This document shows positions 25,977 through 33,511 of a stretch of 64,000 bases of DNA, piece after piece. A program made the translations under genes and the position numbers. This DNA is from Fibrobacter succinogenes (lineage in GTDB: Bacteria > Fibrobacterota > Fibrobacteria > Fibrobacterales > Fibrobacteraceae). The notes under the pieces were generated by a model. It saw nothing but the letters and a program-made list of their open reading frames with translations, ran no database searches and was not told the DNA's origin. The stretch covers positions 1 through 64,000 of the forward strand of contig CACXMH010000001.1 in assembly GCA_902768715.1 (NCBI GenBank), read 5' to 3'. Within the stretch, counting starts at the first letter, position 1. Each line of letters opens with the position of its first letter.

Positions 25977-26516
25977 TTAGTAGTTCTCGGCGTTCACTTC
26001 GAAATAGGCCTGGGGGTGGGCGCACACGGGGCAAAGGGCCGGGGCCTTGGTGCCCACCACGATGTGCCCGCAGTTGCGGCATTCCCACACCTTCACCTCG
26101 CTCTTGGCGAAAACTTCTTGCATTTCCACGTTCTTCAGCAGGGCGCGGTAGCGTTCTTCGTGGTGCTTTTCGATGGCGGCCACCATGCGGAACTTGGCTG
26201 CCAGGGGCTTGAAGCCTTCGGCCTCGGCGGTCTTCGCAAAGCCTTCGTACATGTCGGTCCATTCGTAGTTTTCGCCGTCGGCGGCCTCTTTCAGGTTCTG
26301 GGCGGTATCGCCGATGCCTTCCAGTTCCTTGAGCCACATCTTGGCGTGTTCTTTTTCGTTGTCGGCGGTCTTCAAGAAGAGCGCCGCAATCTGTTCAAAG
26401 CCTTCTTTCTTGGCCTTGGAGGCAAAGTAGGTGTACTTGTTGCGGGCCTGGGATTCGCCAGCGAATGCGGCCTGGAGGTTCTTTTCGGTCTGGGTTCCGG
26501 CGTATTTGTTTGCCAT
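25977..26516 (-). CDS. rbr: rubrerythrin
   Basis: A 179-residue non-haem di-iron protein that reduces hydrogen peroxide in anaerobes. The ferritin-like four-helix part carries the Glu ligands ([36 protein letters not shown]). The C-terminal rubredoxin-type centre has two CxxC pairs: VWECRNCGH and [12 protein letters not shown]. Length and order are normal. Its 5' leader (26521-26558) closely resembles that of lemA at 29018. The gene is monocistronic by position. Confidence 0.96.
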   Translation of the reverse strand: MANKYAGTQTEKNLQAAFAGESQARNKYTYFASKAKKEGFEQIAALFLKTADNEKEHAKMWLKELEGIGDTAQNLKEAADGENYEWTDMYEGFAKTAEAEGFKPLAAKFRMVAAIEKHHEERYRALLKNVEMQEVFAKSEVKVWECRNCGHIVVGTKAPALCPVCAHPQAYFEVNAENY

Positions 26517-26520
26517 AGTT

Positions 26521-26571
26521 TCCTCGTAATGGGTTGCGGGCTTACGCCCTTTGTGTCTCTAAAAGAATATA
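26521..26571 (-). promoter_or_regulatory. rubrerythrin promoter and conserved 38-base leader
   Basis: On the minus strand, TATATT at 26571-26566 is followed by a leader (26558-26521) that starts AGACACAA, holds a small GGGC/GCCC stem and ends in the ribosome site ACGAGGA. 34 of 38 bases match the lemA leader at 29055-29018. Confidence 0.65.
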
Positions 26572-26595
26572 GGTTTTTTCTTGTCAATAAAGTAG

Positions 26596-28329
26596 TTATT
26601 TTACGATTCTCGACAATATGGAACGGCGGTATGTACTTCCGCTGACAGAAGATTCTTTACGGAATATGTAATCAGCCCGTTCCCGAGCGTCCATTTCTTT
26701 TTTCTGGAATCCTTCGTCGTCTTCGGCGACGCGCATGTAGCCCTTCCGGGAAACGGGAATGTAATCGTCCCAGGCCACATCTACGTTGTAGTACCTGCCA
26801 TTGCCCGCCTTTACCTGGACTGTATCGACCCTCTGCACGGCCTTGTAGCCGTGGGCCGTTACCTCGATTTCGGCCTTGTCGCCAGCGAATCGGTTTTCCG
26901 ATGTTTTCAGTATGGAGCGGGTTACGCATTTTGGGTGGGCAAAATGGCTGTCGCCGTAGAAATTTGCAAGGGCCTCTTGCTCCCAGAAACAGGACCGACG
27001 GTTTTCCTTAATGCCGTAGATGTTTTCGTGGGTGCGGGTCTGCTGGTATAGCGGCACGGCAAGGAGCGGGGCGAAGGCGTAGTACATGGCGCGGAAGTAC
27101 CACTGGTTGAAAACCATGAATTCAGAGCGGGAATCTTCGAGACAGTAACTTTTGTAGCGGTCCGGATTGCAGTCCAGGTCCAGTTCGTTCAGGTGCTTTG
27201 CCTCGATGACATTCAGCTTGCAGACCTTGTTGAAATTGAAATCGTCACCGAAACCGCAGTTATTGTCCCGCAAAATTTCCAGCATCTGCATCTGGGCCAC
27301 CGGCGTAAACAGCAGCCTGAATTCCACCTCGTTGTTGCGGTCCATGGTATTGAACAGGGTTTCGAAATCCCGGTTCGCCATGATGGTGTACTGGGAATCG
27401 TCGTCCAGCTTGCGGGAGAACTTTTCCAGCTTTTTGCGTTCGGCGTTCTTGCTTCTTTTGCCCCAGAAGGAATGTTCGTCGTTGGCAAGGCCGGAACATG
27501 TCCTATGGAAAACCAGGTTCGGCGCCGCGTCGCAGCCGTACAAAAGGAACGTGTCCGTATAGTATTCCGGAAAGGGCTTGGTCACGCTGGCCTCCAGCGT
27601 TTCGGTGCGCCGGTACGAACTGTTTCCGGATCGGACCATGTACGAAACTTTTCTGGAACCGTAATAGGTTTTTTCGCCCCACTGCATGTATAGCGTGCGG
27701 CCCAAGATAAAGGGGTTGCCGTTGATTTCGCCGCTGTGGGCGAACAGCACCGACTTGTCCCGGTTGTATTCGTCGTTCCACCCGAATTGACGGTAGAGTT
27801 CCCGTAGGCGGCCCGTGGTAAAGAAGGGGTCGAACTGGATTTTCGGAACGGTTTTCGTTATCATGCGTACCGTCACGTCCCAGTCAAAAAGCCGGTTCAG
27901 TGGCTGCATCTGCTCCCAGGCAAGGCGCTTGTTTTCTTGCAGGTCGCTTTCTTCTTCTTCGATTTCAGCCCTGAGCCTTTTGATTTTGGGGTGAACGACT
28001 CCAAACAGCAAAACCAGGAGAAGCACTAGCGCCAAGACGCAGATGGCGGCATACTGCGGGATCTCCATAAAGTAGATGCCCGCCCCGATTGCGGCGACTG
28101 CCAAAAGCCAGAGAAAGCCCCGCCAGAATTTGGCCCAGGAAAGGCTACCGTTCAGCTCGGCAATGGTCTGTTCCGAATTCCTAATCTTGTTTACGGTAAC
28201 GCGGTTCTCCTGGACATCGATTCCCGAAATTTTTACCAGCTCGTCGAAAGTTTCTTCGGCGACTTTCCGAAAGCGTTCCCGGAATTCGGTGCGGAAACGC
28301 TCTGCCGGATTGTAAACGTCTTCTACCAA
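26596..28329 (-). CDS. membrane protein of unknown function next to lemA
   Basis: A 577-residue protein. An N-terminal helical segment is followed by two closely spaced membrane helices (FLWLLAVAAIGAGIYFM and AAICVLALVLLLVLLFGVV, about residues 73-115) and a short coiled coil (KRLRAEIEEEESDLQ). A large soluble domain of about 430 residues, probably cytoplasmic, completes it. No enzyme motif recognised. The start appears to be TTG at 28329, 21 bases after the lemA stop, so the two are cotranscribed. LemA partners of similar layout occur in other bacteria. Confidence 0.75.
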   Translation of the reverse strand: MVEDVYNPAERFRTEFRERFRKVAEETFDELVKISGIDVQENRVTVNKIRNSEQTIAELNGSLSWAKFWRGFLWLLAVAAIGAGIYFMEIPQYAAICVLALVLLLVLLFGVVHPKIKRLRAEIEEEESDLQENKRLAWEQMQPLNRLFDWDVTVRMITKTVPKIQFDPFFTTGRLRELYRQFGWNDEYNRDKSVLFAHSGEINGNPFILGRTLYMQWGEKTYYGSRKVSYMVRSGNSSYRRTETLEASVTKPFPEYYTDTFLLYGCDAAPNLVFHRTCSGLANDEHSFWGKRSKNAERKKLEKFSRKLDDDSQYTIMANRDFETLFNTMDRNNEVEFRLLFTPVAQMQMLEILRDNNCGFGDDFNFNKVCKLNVIEAKHLNELDLDCNPDRYKSYCLEDSRSEFMVFNQWYFRAMYYAFAPLLAVPLYQQTRTHENIYGIKENRRSCFWEQEALANFYGDSHFAHPKCVTRSILKTSENRFAGDKAEIEVTAHGYKAVQRVDTVQVKAGNGRYYNVDVAWDDYIPVSRKGYMRVAEDDEGFQKKEMDARERADYIFRKESSVSGSTYRRSILSRIVK

Positions 28330-28350
28330 TGGCGGGCCGCCCCGAAGGTG

Positions 28351-29013
28351 TTAAAAGAAGGTCTCCCGAGCCCGAGCCTTTGTTTCGGCGGAAGCGGTAA
28401 AGGGAATGCGCGTGGTGTAGCCGGAACGGGCCGCCACAATCTGCTTGGTAGGCCAGCAGAACACGTCGGTATTCCACTGGAGCACCGTGTCGTTGTAAAG
28501 GGCCCGTGCTGCCGTGATTTCTTTTTGCAGGTAACTGTTCTGCTGCATGGCGTCGGCAATGGCGTTGTGGGCCTTGAGTTCGGGGTAGTTTTCGATATGG
28601 GGGAACAGCCTGGCAAAGGAGGCGTCAATCTGGGTGGCCACCTGGTTGCGTTCCGCATCGGGCAAGATACCGCCGCGGTAGGCGGCCACGGTCTTCATCA
28701 CGTCCTTGTCCAGGTCGATGGCCCTGTTCACGAGCCCAGCCACGTTCTGCAGAATCTGCACCCGCTGTTCCAGGTAGTTGTCGATTTGCGAAGCCTCGCT
28801 CTGGAGTTTCTGTTGCAGCTGCTGAAAGTAGTTCTTGGCGCCGATTTTCATGAATAAAAAGATGAGCCCGGGCAAGATTCCGCAGAGCCAGAGCAACAGT
28901 TCGAACAGGAGCGACCCCACACCCACCTGTATGGGAATCTGCTTTTCGATTACGTTCACGTCGCGGCCTTCCGGATTCACTTTGCCGGTCATTTCGTCCA
29001 GTTCGTTTGCCAT
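28351..29013 (-). CDS. lemA: LemA family protein
   Basis: A 220-residue protein with one hydrophobic segment near residues 28-54 (GSLLFELLLWLCGILPGLIFLFM) and a long coiled helical bundle. It carries the LemA signatures QIDNYLEQRVQILQNVAGLVNRAI, VMKTVAAYRGG and a late YNDTVLQWN-type helix. LemA proteins are membrane-attached and of unclear biochemical role. It forms a two-gene unit with the membrane protein downstream. Its leader resembles that of rubrerythrin. Confidence 0.88.
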   Translation of the reverse strand: MANELDEMTGKVNPEGRDVNVIEKQIPIQVGVGSLLFELLLWLCGILPGLIFLFMKIGAKNYFQQLQQKLQSEASQIDNYLEQRVQILQNVAGLVNRAIDLDKDVMKTVAAYRGGILPDAERNQVATQIDASFARLFPHIENYPELKAHNAIADAMQQNSYLQKEITAARALYNDTVLQWNTDVFCWPTKQIVAARSGYTTRIPFTASAETKARARETFF

Positions 29014-29017
29014 TTAT

Positions 29018-29066
29018 TCCTCGTAACGGGTTGCGGGCTTTTGCCCCTTGTGTCTATGGGAATATA
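29018..29066 (-). promoter_or_regulatory. lemA promoter and conserved 38-base leader
   Basis: On the minus strand, TATATT at 29066-29061 is followed by a leader (29055-29018) with AGACACAAG, a GGGC/GCCC stem and ACGAGGA before ATG 29013. It is nearly the same as the rubrerythrin leader. Confidence 0.65.
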
Positions 29067-29085
29067 TAATAATTTATAGTTAGCC

Positions 29086-29808
29086 CTACAGCAGATAGTC
29101 CATCCGTATATTCCGCATGCTTTCAAACAGGTTCGCCTTGAGGGTGGAATTGCCCTTGGTAAGGCTCTTGATTTCTTCGCGGATAGACTTGCGGTGGCTC
29201 GCTTTGGAAAATTCGCAGGTGCAGGTGAACTTGCGGATGTCGGCGTCTTCGGCGTATTCGATAATCTCCGATTCTTCGCAGTAGCAAAGCGGACGGATAA
29301 CACTCACCGGGTATTTTTCGTAGGGCACCATGGGCGGCATGCCGCTGAATTCGCCCTTGTAAAGCATGTTCATCAGCAGGGTTTCCACGATGTCGTCCAT
29401 GTGGTGGCCCAGCGCAATCTTGTTGTAGCCGTTTTCACGGGCGAACTTGATAAGCTCGGTGCGCCGCTGGGTGCTGCACCAGTAGCAGTTCAGCTTGCGG
29501 CCCTCTTTGAGTCGGCCTTCTACCGCCACGTCCTTAAAGAAAAACGGGATTTGCGGATACTGCTGTGCCATTCGTTCCAGAAATTCCCGGGGGGCCTTGT
29601 CCGCAAAGTCGCTCTGGATGTGGATGGCGGCGATTTCGCAGTCGGGCAAGAACTTTCCCATGCGGGCGGCCAGTTCCATCAGGAGTACGCTGGAATCCTT
29701 GCCGCCACTGACGGCAACCAGCACCTTGTCGCCGTCTTCAATCAGGTTGAAGTCGTGCAATGCCTTGGTGATCTTTTTGCTGATGCGTTTGCGGATGGCG
29801 TTGGACAT
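29086..29808 (-). CDS. ttcA: PP-loop tRNA thiolation enzyme, TtcA-like
   Basis: A 240-residue ATP pyrophosphatase of the TtcA/TilS class. PP-loop VLVAVSGGKDSSVLL near residue 30; CxxC in NCYWCSTQRRTEL; ALGHHMDDIVETLLMNM; a third Cys region (FTCTCEFSKASHRK), giving the Cys set expected for a 4Fe-4S cluster. TtcA makes 2-thiocytidine at position 32 of some tRNAs. It is shorter than E. coli TtcA (about 310 residues), and the last Cys pair is CTC, so a related substrate is possible. dnaN ends upstream with a terminator between. Confidence 0.85.
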   Translation of the reverse strand: MSNAIRKRISKKITKALHDFNLIEDGDKVLVAVSGGKDSSVLLMELAARMGKFLPDCEIAAIHIQSDFADKAPREFLERMAQQYPQIPFFFKDVAVEGRLKEGRKLNCYWCSTQRRTELIKFARENGYNKIALGHHMDDIVETLLMNMLYKGEFSGMPPMVPYEKYPVSVIRPLCYCEESEIIEYAEDADIRKFTCTCEFSKASHRKSIREEIKSLTKGNSTLKANLFESMRNIRMDYLL

Positions 29809-29835
29809 GGTAGAGGTTCGTTTGCGGCGTTTAAG

Positions 29836-29870
29836 AAAAAAGGGGCTCGCTTGTGCGACACCCCTTTTTT
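29836..29870 (-). terminator. terminator after dnaN
   Basis: AAAAAAGGGG / CCCCTTTTTT outer stem (29836-29845, 29861-29870) with an inner TCGC/GCGA stem. It separates dnaN from the TtcA-like gene. Confidence 0.88.
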
Positions 29871-29890
29871 AGTTTGTTTGCACCTTGCGG

Positions 29891-31012
29891 TTAGTCGTCG
29901 GTCAGGTGGGTGGGCATCAGCAAGAAGCTGAAGTTCAGGCCTTCGCCAACGGGCTCGATGATGCAGGCGCCAATGGGGTTGTTCATCTTCATCACCGTTT
30001 CTTCGGACTTGCACATGCTGAAGATTTCAGAAATGTAGCGTCCGTCAAAGCCGATGCTGAAGGAGCCTTCGCCGTTGTGGGTCACGGAGAGGGCTTCGCG
30101 GGAATCGCCGCCCACATCCGGGTCGCTTGCGCTGAGTTCCAGGTTGTTGCCTTCGAACTGCAGGCGCACCTTGTGGGTGCGGGCGTTGGCCATAGAAATC
30201 ACGCTGCGCATCTTGTTCAGGAACTCTACGGTGTTCAGCTGCACGGTGCGTTCAAAATTCTGGGGAATCACCGCACGGTAGTTAGGATACGGTCCTTCGT
30301 AGAGCTTGGAAATCACCTGGATAGATTCGGTGCTGAACAAAATGTGGGTCGAAGACGCACGGGCCTCGATGGTGGCGTCGGCCTTGGCCATGTGCAGAAT
30401 CTGTTCCAGGGGCTTGCGGGGGACGATGACGCCGCTAGACAGGCTTGCGCCTTCTTGCTCGATGGCGGCACGACCCAGACGGTGACCGTCGGTTGCAATC
30501 ATGGAGACCTTGCCGTCGCCCGCTTCCAGGAAGATGCCGTTCAGGCTTAAGCGGGTGGAGTCGGTAGAGGTGGCGAACTTGGTCTTTTCGACCAGGAATT
30601 CCAGTTCGCTCTTGGCAAAGTTCAGGGTTTCGCCTTCGTTCACTTCGGGGAACGGCGGGAAATCGCTGGCATCGAAACCGGTGATGCTTGCCTGGCCCTT
30701 TTCGCTCCAGCGGATCTTGGCGAGGTAGTTTTCCACATCTACGCTTACGGTAGCGATGCTCGGATCTACGAGACTCTTCACCAGTTCCAGAAGCTTGCGG
30801 GCGTTGATGACCACGGAACCGTCGCGTTCACCTTCGACTTCTACCTTGACCCTGATGCCCAGGTCCAGATCCGTCGCGCTCACTTCGAGGACATTGCCTT
30901 CGAGCCTGAGGGCGAAGTTGTTGAGAATCTGGATAGTGGACTTGTTCGGCACCGCGTTGACGGCGGCGCTAAGAGCGTCCAGGAATACAGCTTTTTGGAT
31001 TTGGAATTTCAT
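29891..31012 (-). CDS. dnaN: DNA polymerase III beta subunit (sliding clamp)
   Basis: A 373-residue protein with three repeated clamp domains of about 120 residues. Recognisable segments: MKFQIQKAVFLDALSAAVNA at the start, LRLEGNVLEVSATDLDLGI, FLVEKTKFATSTDSTRLSLN, MIATDGHRLGRA, and SDPDVGGDSREALSV in domain 3. The clamp tethers the polymerase to DNA. The usual neighbours dnaA and recF are not present here. A 50-residue membrane protein gene lies 3 bases upstream. Confidence 0.96.
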   Translation of the reverse strand: MKFQIQKAVFLDALSAAVNAVPNKSTIQILNNFALRLEGNVLEVSATDLDLGIRVKVEVEGERDGSVVINARKLLELVKSLVDPSIATVSVDVENYLAKIRWSEKGQASITGFDASDFPPFPEVNEGETLNFAKSELEFLVEKTKFATSTDSTRLSLNGIFLEAGDGKVSMIATDGHRLGRAAIEQEGASLSSGVIVPRKPLEQILHMAKADATIEARASSTHILFSTESIQVISKLYEGPYPNYRAVIPQNFERTVQLNTVEFLNKMRSVISMANARTHKVRLQFEGNNLELSASDPDVGGDSREALSVTHNGEGSFSIGFDGRYISEIFSMCKSEETVMKMNNPIGACIIEPVGEGLNFSFLLMPTHLTDD

Positions 31013-31015
31013 AGA

Positions 31016-31168
31016 TTAGGCACCCCTTTGAATGATAGTCGTTCCGACGAAAAATACCACAGCGATTACGGCCAGGGCCACGATGACCCACTTGTTCATG
31101 GAATTGGACTTTTTAGGCGTGAAATTCTTTGCATTCTGCATGGCACGCCTACGATCTCTCCGGCTCAT
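31016..31168 (-). CDS. 50-residue single-pass membrane protein
   Basis: ATG 31168 to stop 31016-31018. The product starts MSRRDRRRAMQNAKNF, a strongly basic N-terminus. One membrane helix follows (WVIVALAVIAVVFFVGTTII), then a short tail. Positive-inside charges predict a cytoplasmic N-terminus. A TGGAGA ribosome site lies 6 bases upstream of the ATG. Its stop is 3 bases before the dnaN ATG, so it is probably the first gene of the dnaN transcript. No family recognised; it was found by reading the gap between dnaN and the gene at 31232. Confidence 0.72.
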   Translation of the reverse strand: MSRRDRRRAMQNAKNFTPKKSNSMNKWVIVALAVIAVVFFVGTTIIQRGA

Positions 31169-31231
31169 AAAAAATCTCCATTGTTTTATGGAGTAAAAAC
31201 TACTATTTTAAGAGCGAAAAAAGGAATGCTT

Positions 31232-31516
31232 ATGGATAAAACAGTGCTAAATAAGCTGAAAAACCATGCCATGGGGTTTGCCTCCGCGACCCTGGTCCGT
31301 GTTGAACTGGCAACCGAAGAAAGCCGACTCAAGACCAAGTTCCAGGCCCTGGGGCAAAAGCTCTACGGAGCCGTGCAAGACGACCTTCTGAAGGCCATCA
31401 AGGACGACCCGTCGGTGGTGGAAATTATCGGCGGCATCGAAGAAAGCCAGAAAAAGATTGCCGAACTGGAAAAGAAGCTTTCCAAGGAATCTGCGGGGAA
31501 GAGTGAAAAAGCTTGA
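31232..31516 (+). CDS. small coiled-coil protein upstream of M23 gene
   Basis: A 94-residue soluble protein, mostly helical. The C-terminal 35 residues form a likely coiled coil (IIGGIEESQKKIAELEKKLSK). ATG 31232 has AAAAGG 7 bases upstream; a second ATG at 31226 is possible. No signal peptide and no named family. Its 3' end overlaps the start of the M23-like gene by 14 bases, which implies coupled expression. A cytoplasmic partner for that membrane protein is inference. Confidence 0.7.
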   Translation: MDKTVLNKLKNHAMGFASATLVRVELATEESRLKTKFQALGQKLYGAVQDDLLKAIKDDPSVVEIIGGIEESQKKIAELEKKLSKESAGKSEKA

Positions 31517-32333
31517 GGTCCATGTTTTCCCGAGCAAGACCTCGGCGCCCAAGAACTACAAGATTTCCCTGACCAGGGTGATCGTGATGGTGGTTCTCCT
31601 GGCTTGCGCCATTCTCGGGTTCGTGCTGTTTTCGCCCCAGAAGATTGTGGCGAACCTCTCCGACGGTAACGTGCTTTCGGTGTACCGCCAGAACATGGCC
31701 ATCAAGAAGGAGATTAAGGATATCCGCCAGTCGGTGGACGAGTCTATCCTCAAGGCCGAAGAGACCCGGCTCTTGCGGGACAGCACCGTAAGCCTTAGCG
31801 GGCTCGGGTTCACCCTGGAAGAATCCGGCCGGGACATGCGTTCGGGTAGCGAACGCAAGAGCCTTGCCGAAATCGAGAAGACCTTCAGGCGCCTGCTTGC
31901 CCGGCTGGAGCAGGATTCCGTGACGGCGGCTATGGTGCCTGTGCTGCACCCCTTCAAGAATAGCCACGCCGTCAAGAACCGTTTCGAGATGATTTACGAC
32001 CATTTTACCGAGCAGGAACTGCCCCATCGGGGCATTGATTACGTGGCTGCCGTGGGCGATACCGTAGTGGCCACCGGTGCGGGCGTCGTGGCCGAGGTCC
32101 GCAACCATCGCGGATTTGGACTTTCCATGAAAATCGAGCATATGCCGGGAGTCAAGACGTTTTATGCCCATCTGGGGCAGGCCCTGGTGCAGCCGGGTGT
32201 GCGCGTTCGGCGCGGGCAGCCCATCGCCATCATCGGCGAGAGCGGCACGGAGTCCAGCGTGGCACTCCATTACGAAATCCGCCTGGACGGCACTCCCATA
32301 AACCCGGAGGACTACTTTATAACGAAACAATGA
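31503..32333 (+). CDS. membrane-anchored M23 (LytM-like) protein with altered active site
   Basis: 276 residues from GTG 31503. Residues 24-44 form an N-terminal membrane helix (LTRVIVMVVLLACAILGFVLF), about 60-140 a helical/coiled region, and about 150-275 an M23 domain in the periplasm. Zinc ligands His175, Asp179 (HRGIDY) and His256 are present, as is His223 (YAHL). The first His of the usual HxH is Ala254 (SSVALHYEI), so hydrolysis may be lost, as in EnvC/NlpD-type activators. A TTG start at 31458 is also possible. Confidence 0.8.
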   Translation: MKKLEVHVFPSKTSAPKNYKISLTRVIVMVVLLACAILGFVLFSPQKIVANLSDGNVLSVYRQNMAIKKEIKDIRQSVDESILKAEETRLLRDSTVSLSGLGFTLEESGRDMRSGSERKSLAEIEKTFRRLLARLEQDSVTAAMVPVLHPFKNSHAVKNRFEMIYDHFTEQELPHRGIDYVAAVGDTVVATGAGVVAEVRNHRGFGLSMKIEHMPGVKTFYAHLGQALVQPGVRVRRGQPIAIIGESGTESSVALHYEIRLDGTPINPEDYFITKQ

Positions 32334-32380
32334 GACGGGTCCGCGCACACCTCATATCCCTTGTCCTTAAAAACCTCTAG

Positions 32381-32520
32381 CGGATCCTCGCCTTGGTTCG
32401 ACTACGCTCACCACAGGACGCGAGGATGACCTCTCTTGAGACCAACTATCCTAACCACTAATCACCTATACCTCTTGTAACCAGCGGCCCTAATACCTAC
32501 AACCTACTACCTAACACCTA
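32381..32520. repeat. GGATCCTCGC palindrome plus 7-base CCTA tract
   Basis: The 50-base element 32381-32430 starts CGGATCCTCGCC and ends CGCGAGGATGAC, and matches 40991-41040 at 46 of 50 positions. Bases 32446-32520 then carry CTA about every 7 bases (CCTAATA, CCTACAA, CCTACTA, CCTAACA). Bases 32470-32497 are an exact inverted copy of 17150-17177. The tract touches the start codon of the next gene. Confidence 0.8.
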
Positions 32521-32522
32521 TC

Positions 32523-33485
32523 ATGACTCCTTTCGAACAGAACATCATCGCCCTCGTGTGGGATTGTGACAAGACCCTCATCAGCAGTTACATGCAAGAG
32601 CCGCTGTTCCGCCATTATAAAGTGGATGGCGGCAAATTCTGGCGGGAGGTGAACGCCCTCCGTGAATACTACGGCCGTAGCGGCGTGCACGTGAATCCGG
32701 ATACCAGTTACCTGAACCATGTGCTGACCTATGTGAAACAGGGACTGTTCAAGGGGCTTTCGAACAAACTATTGCATCAGTTCGGGAGGGAGCTTGTATT
32801 CTATCCAGGGCTTCCGGAATTTTTCGGGAACATCAAGGGGCTGGTGGAATCGGACCCGAAATACAAGGCCTTCGATATCAAGCTGGAGCATTACGTGGTG
32901 AGCACGGGTTTTGCGGAAACTATCCGGGGGAGTGCCATCGCGCCCTTCGTGGATGGAATTTTCGGATGTGAATTTATCGAGACGCCGGCTCTCCCCGGTT
33001 TTGATACGGATGCGGCGAAGACGTGCGCCGCTCCTGCCGAAGGAGAAATCAGCCAGGTGGCCTGCGCCCTGGACAATACTTCCAAGACCCGCTACCTTTT
33101 TGAAATCAACAAGGGGAGCAACAAGTATCCCGACGATATCGACGTGAATTCCACCATCGCCCGGGGCGACCGCCGTGTGCCCTTCGAGAACATGCTCTAC
33201 ATTGCCGACGGACCTTCGGATGTGCCCGCTTTCAGCATCTTGAATTACAATGGCGGCTCTACCTTTGCGGTTTACCCCAAAGGGGACGTGAAGGCTTTCC
33301 GCCAGGTGGAAAAGATGCGCCAGGACAGCCGCGTGCAGATGTTTGGCGAAGCCGACTATACCGAAGGTTCGCAGTCGTGGCTGTGGCTCACCGAAAAGGT
33401 CCGTTCCATCGCCGACAAGATTGTGGAGTCCAAGCAGGCGGCCATCAAGAACAGCGTCAGCGCCCCTCCGGGCCATTTGAGCTAG
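32523..33485 (+). CDS. HAD-superfamily hydrolase
   Basis: A 320-residue protein. Motif I is VWDCDKTLIS near residue 12 (nucleophile Asp and general acid Asp two later). Motif II is the Ser/Thr at VVSTGF near residue 127. A Lys lies in the middle and motif III near NMLYIADGPSDVPAFSIL. The cap insert between motifs I and II is about 100 residues. It is probably a cytoplasmic phosphatase of the phosphoserine-phosphatase-like branch; substrate unknown. The ATG has no ribosome site: the 7-base repeat runs right up to it. Confidence 0.85.
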   Translation: MTPFEQNIIALVWDCDKTLISSYMQEPLFRHYKVDGGKFWREVNALREYYGRSGVHVNPDTSYLNHVLTYVKQGLFKGLSNKLLHQFGRELVFYPGLPEFFGNIKGLVESDPKYKAFDIKLEHYVVSTGFAETIRGSAIAPFVDGIFGCEFIETPALPGFDTDAAKTCAAPAEGEISQVACALDNTSKTRYLFEINKGSNKYPDDIDVNSTIARGDRRVPFENMLYIADGPSDVPAFSILNYNGGSTFAVYPKGDVKAFRQVEKMRQDSRVQMFGEADYTEGSQSWLWLTEKVRSIADKIVESKQAAIKNSVSAPPGHLS

Positions 33486-33511
33486 ATCCTAGCCCCTAAC
33501 TTCTATTCCTC
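33485..33511. repeat. short 7-base CTA tract
   Basis: TCCTAGC, CCCTAAC and TTCTATT follow each other in a 7-base register between two convergent genes; the last unit overlaps the end of the LamG gene. Confidence 0.45.

Noticed and set aside
32446-32520. Telomere-like repeats
   Set aside because: The CCTAA words recall telomeres, but they are interstitial, degenerate and scattered between genes.
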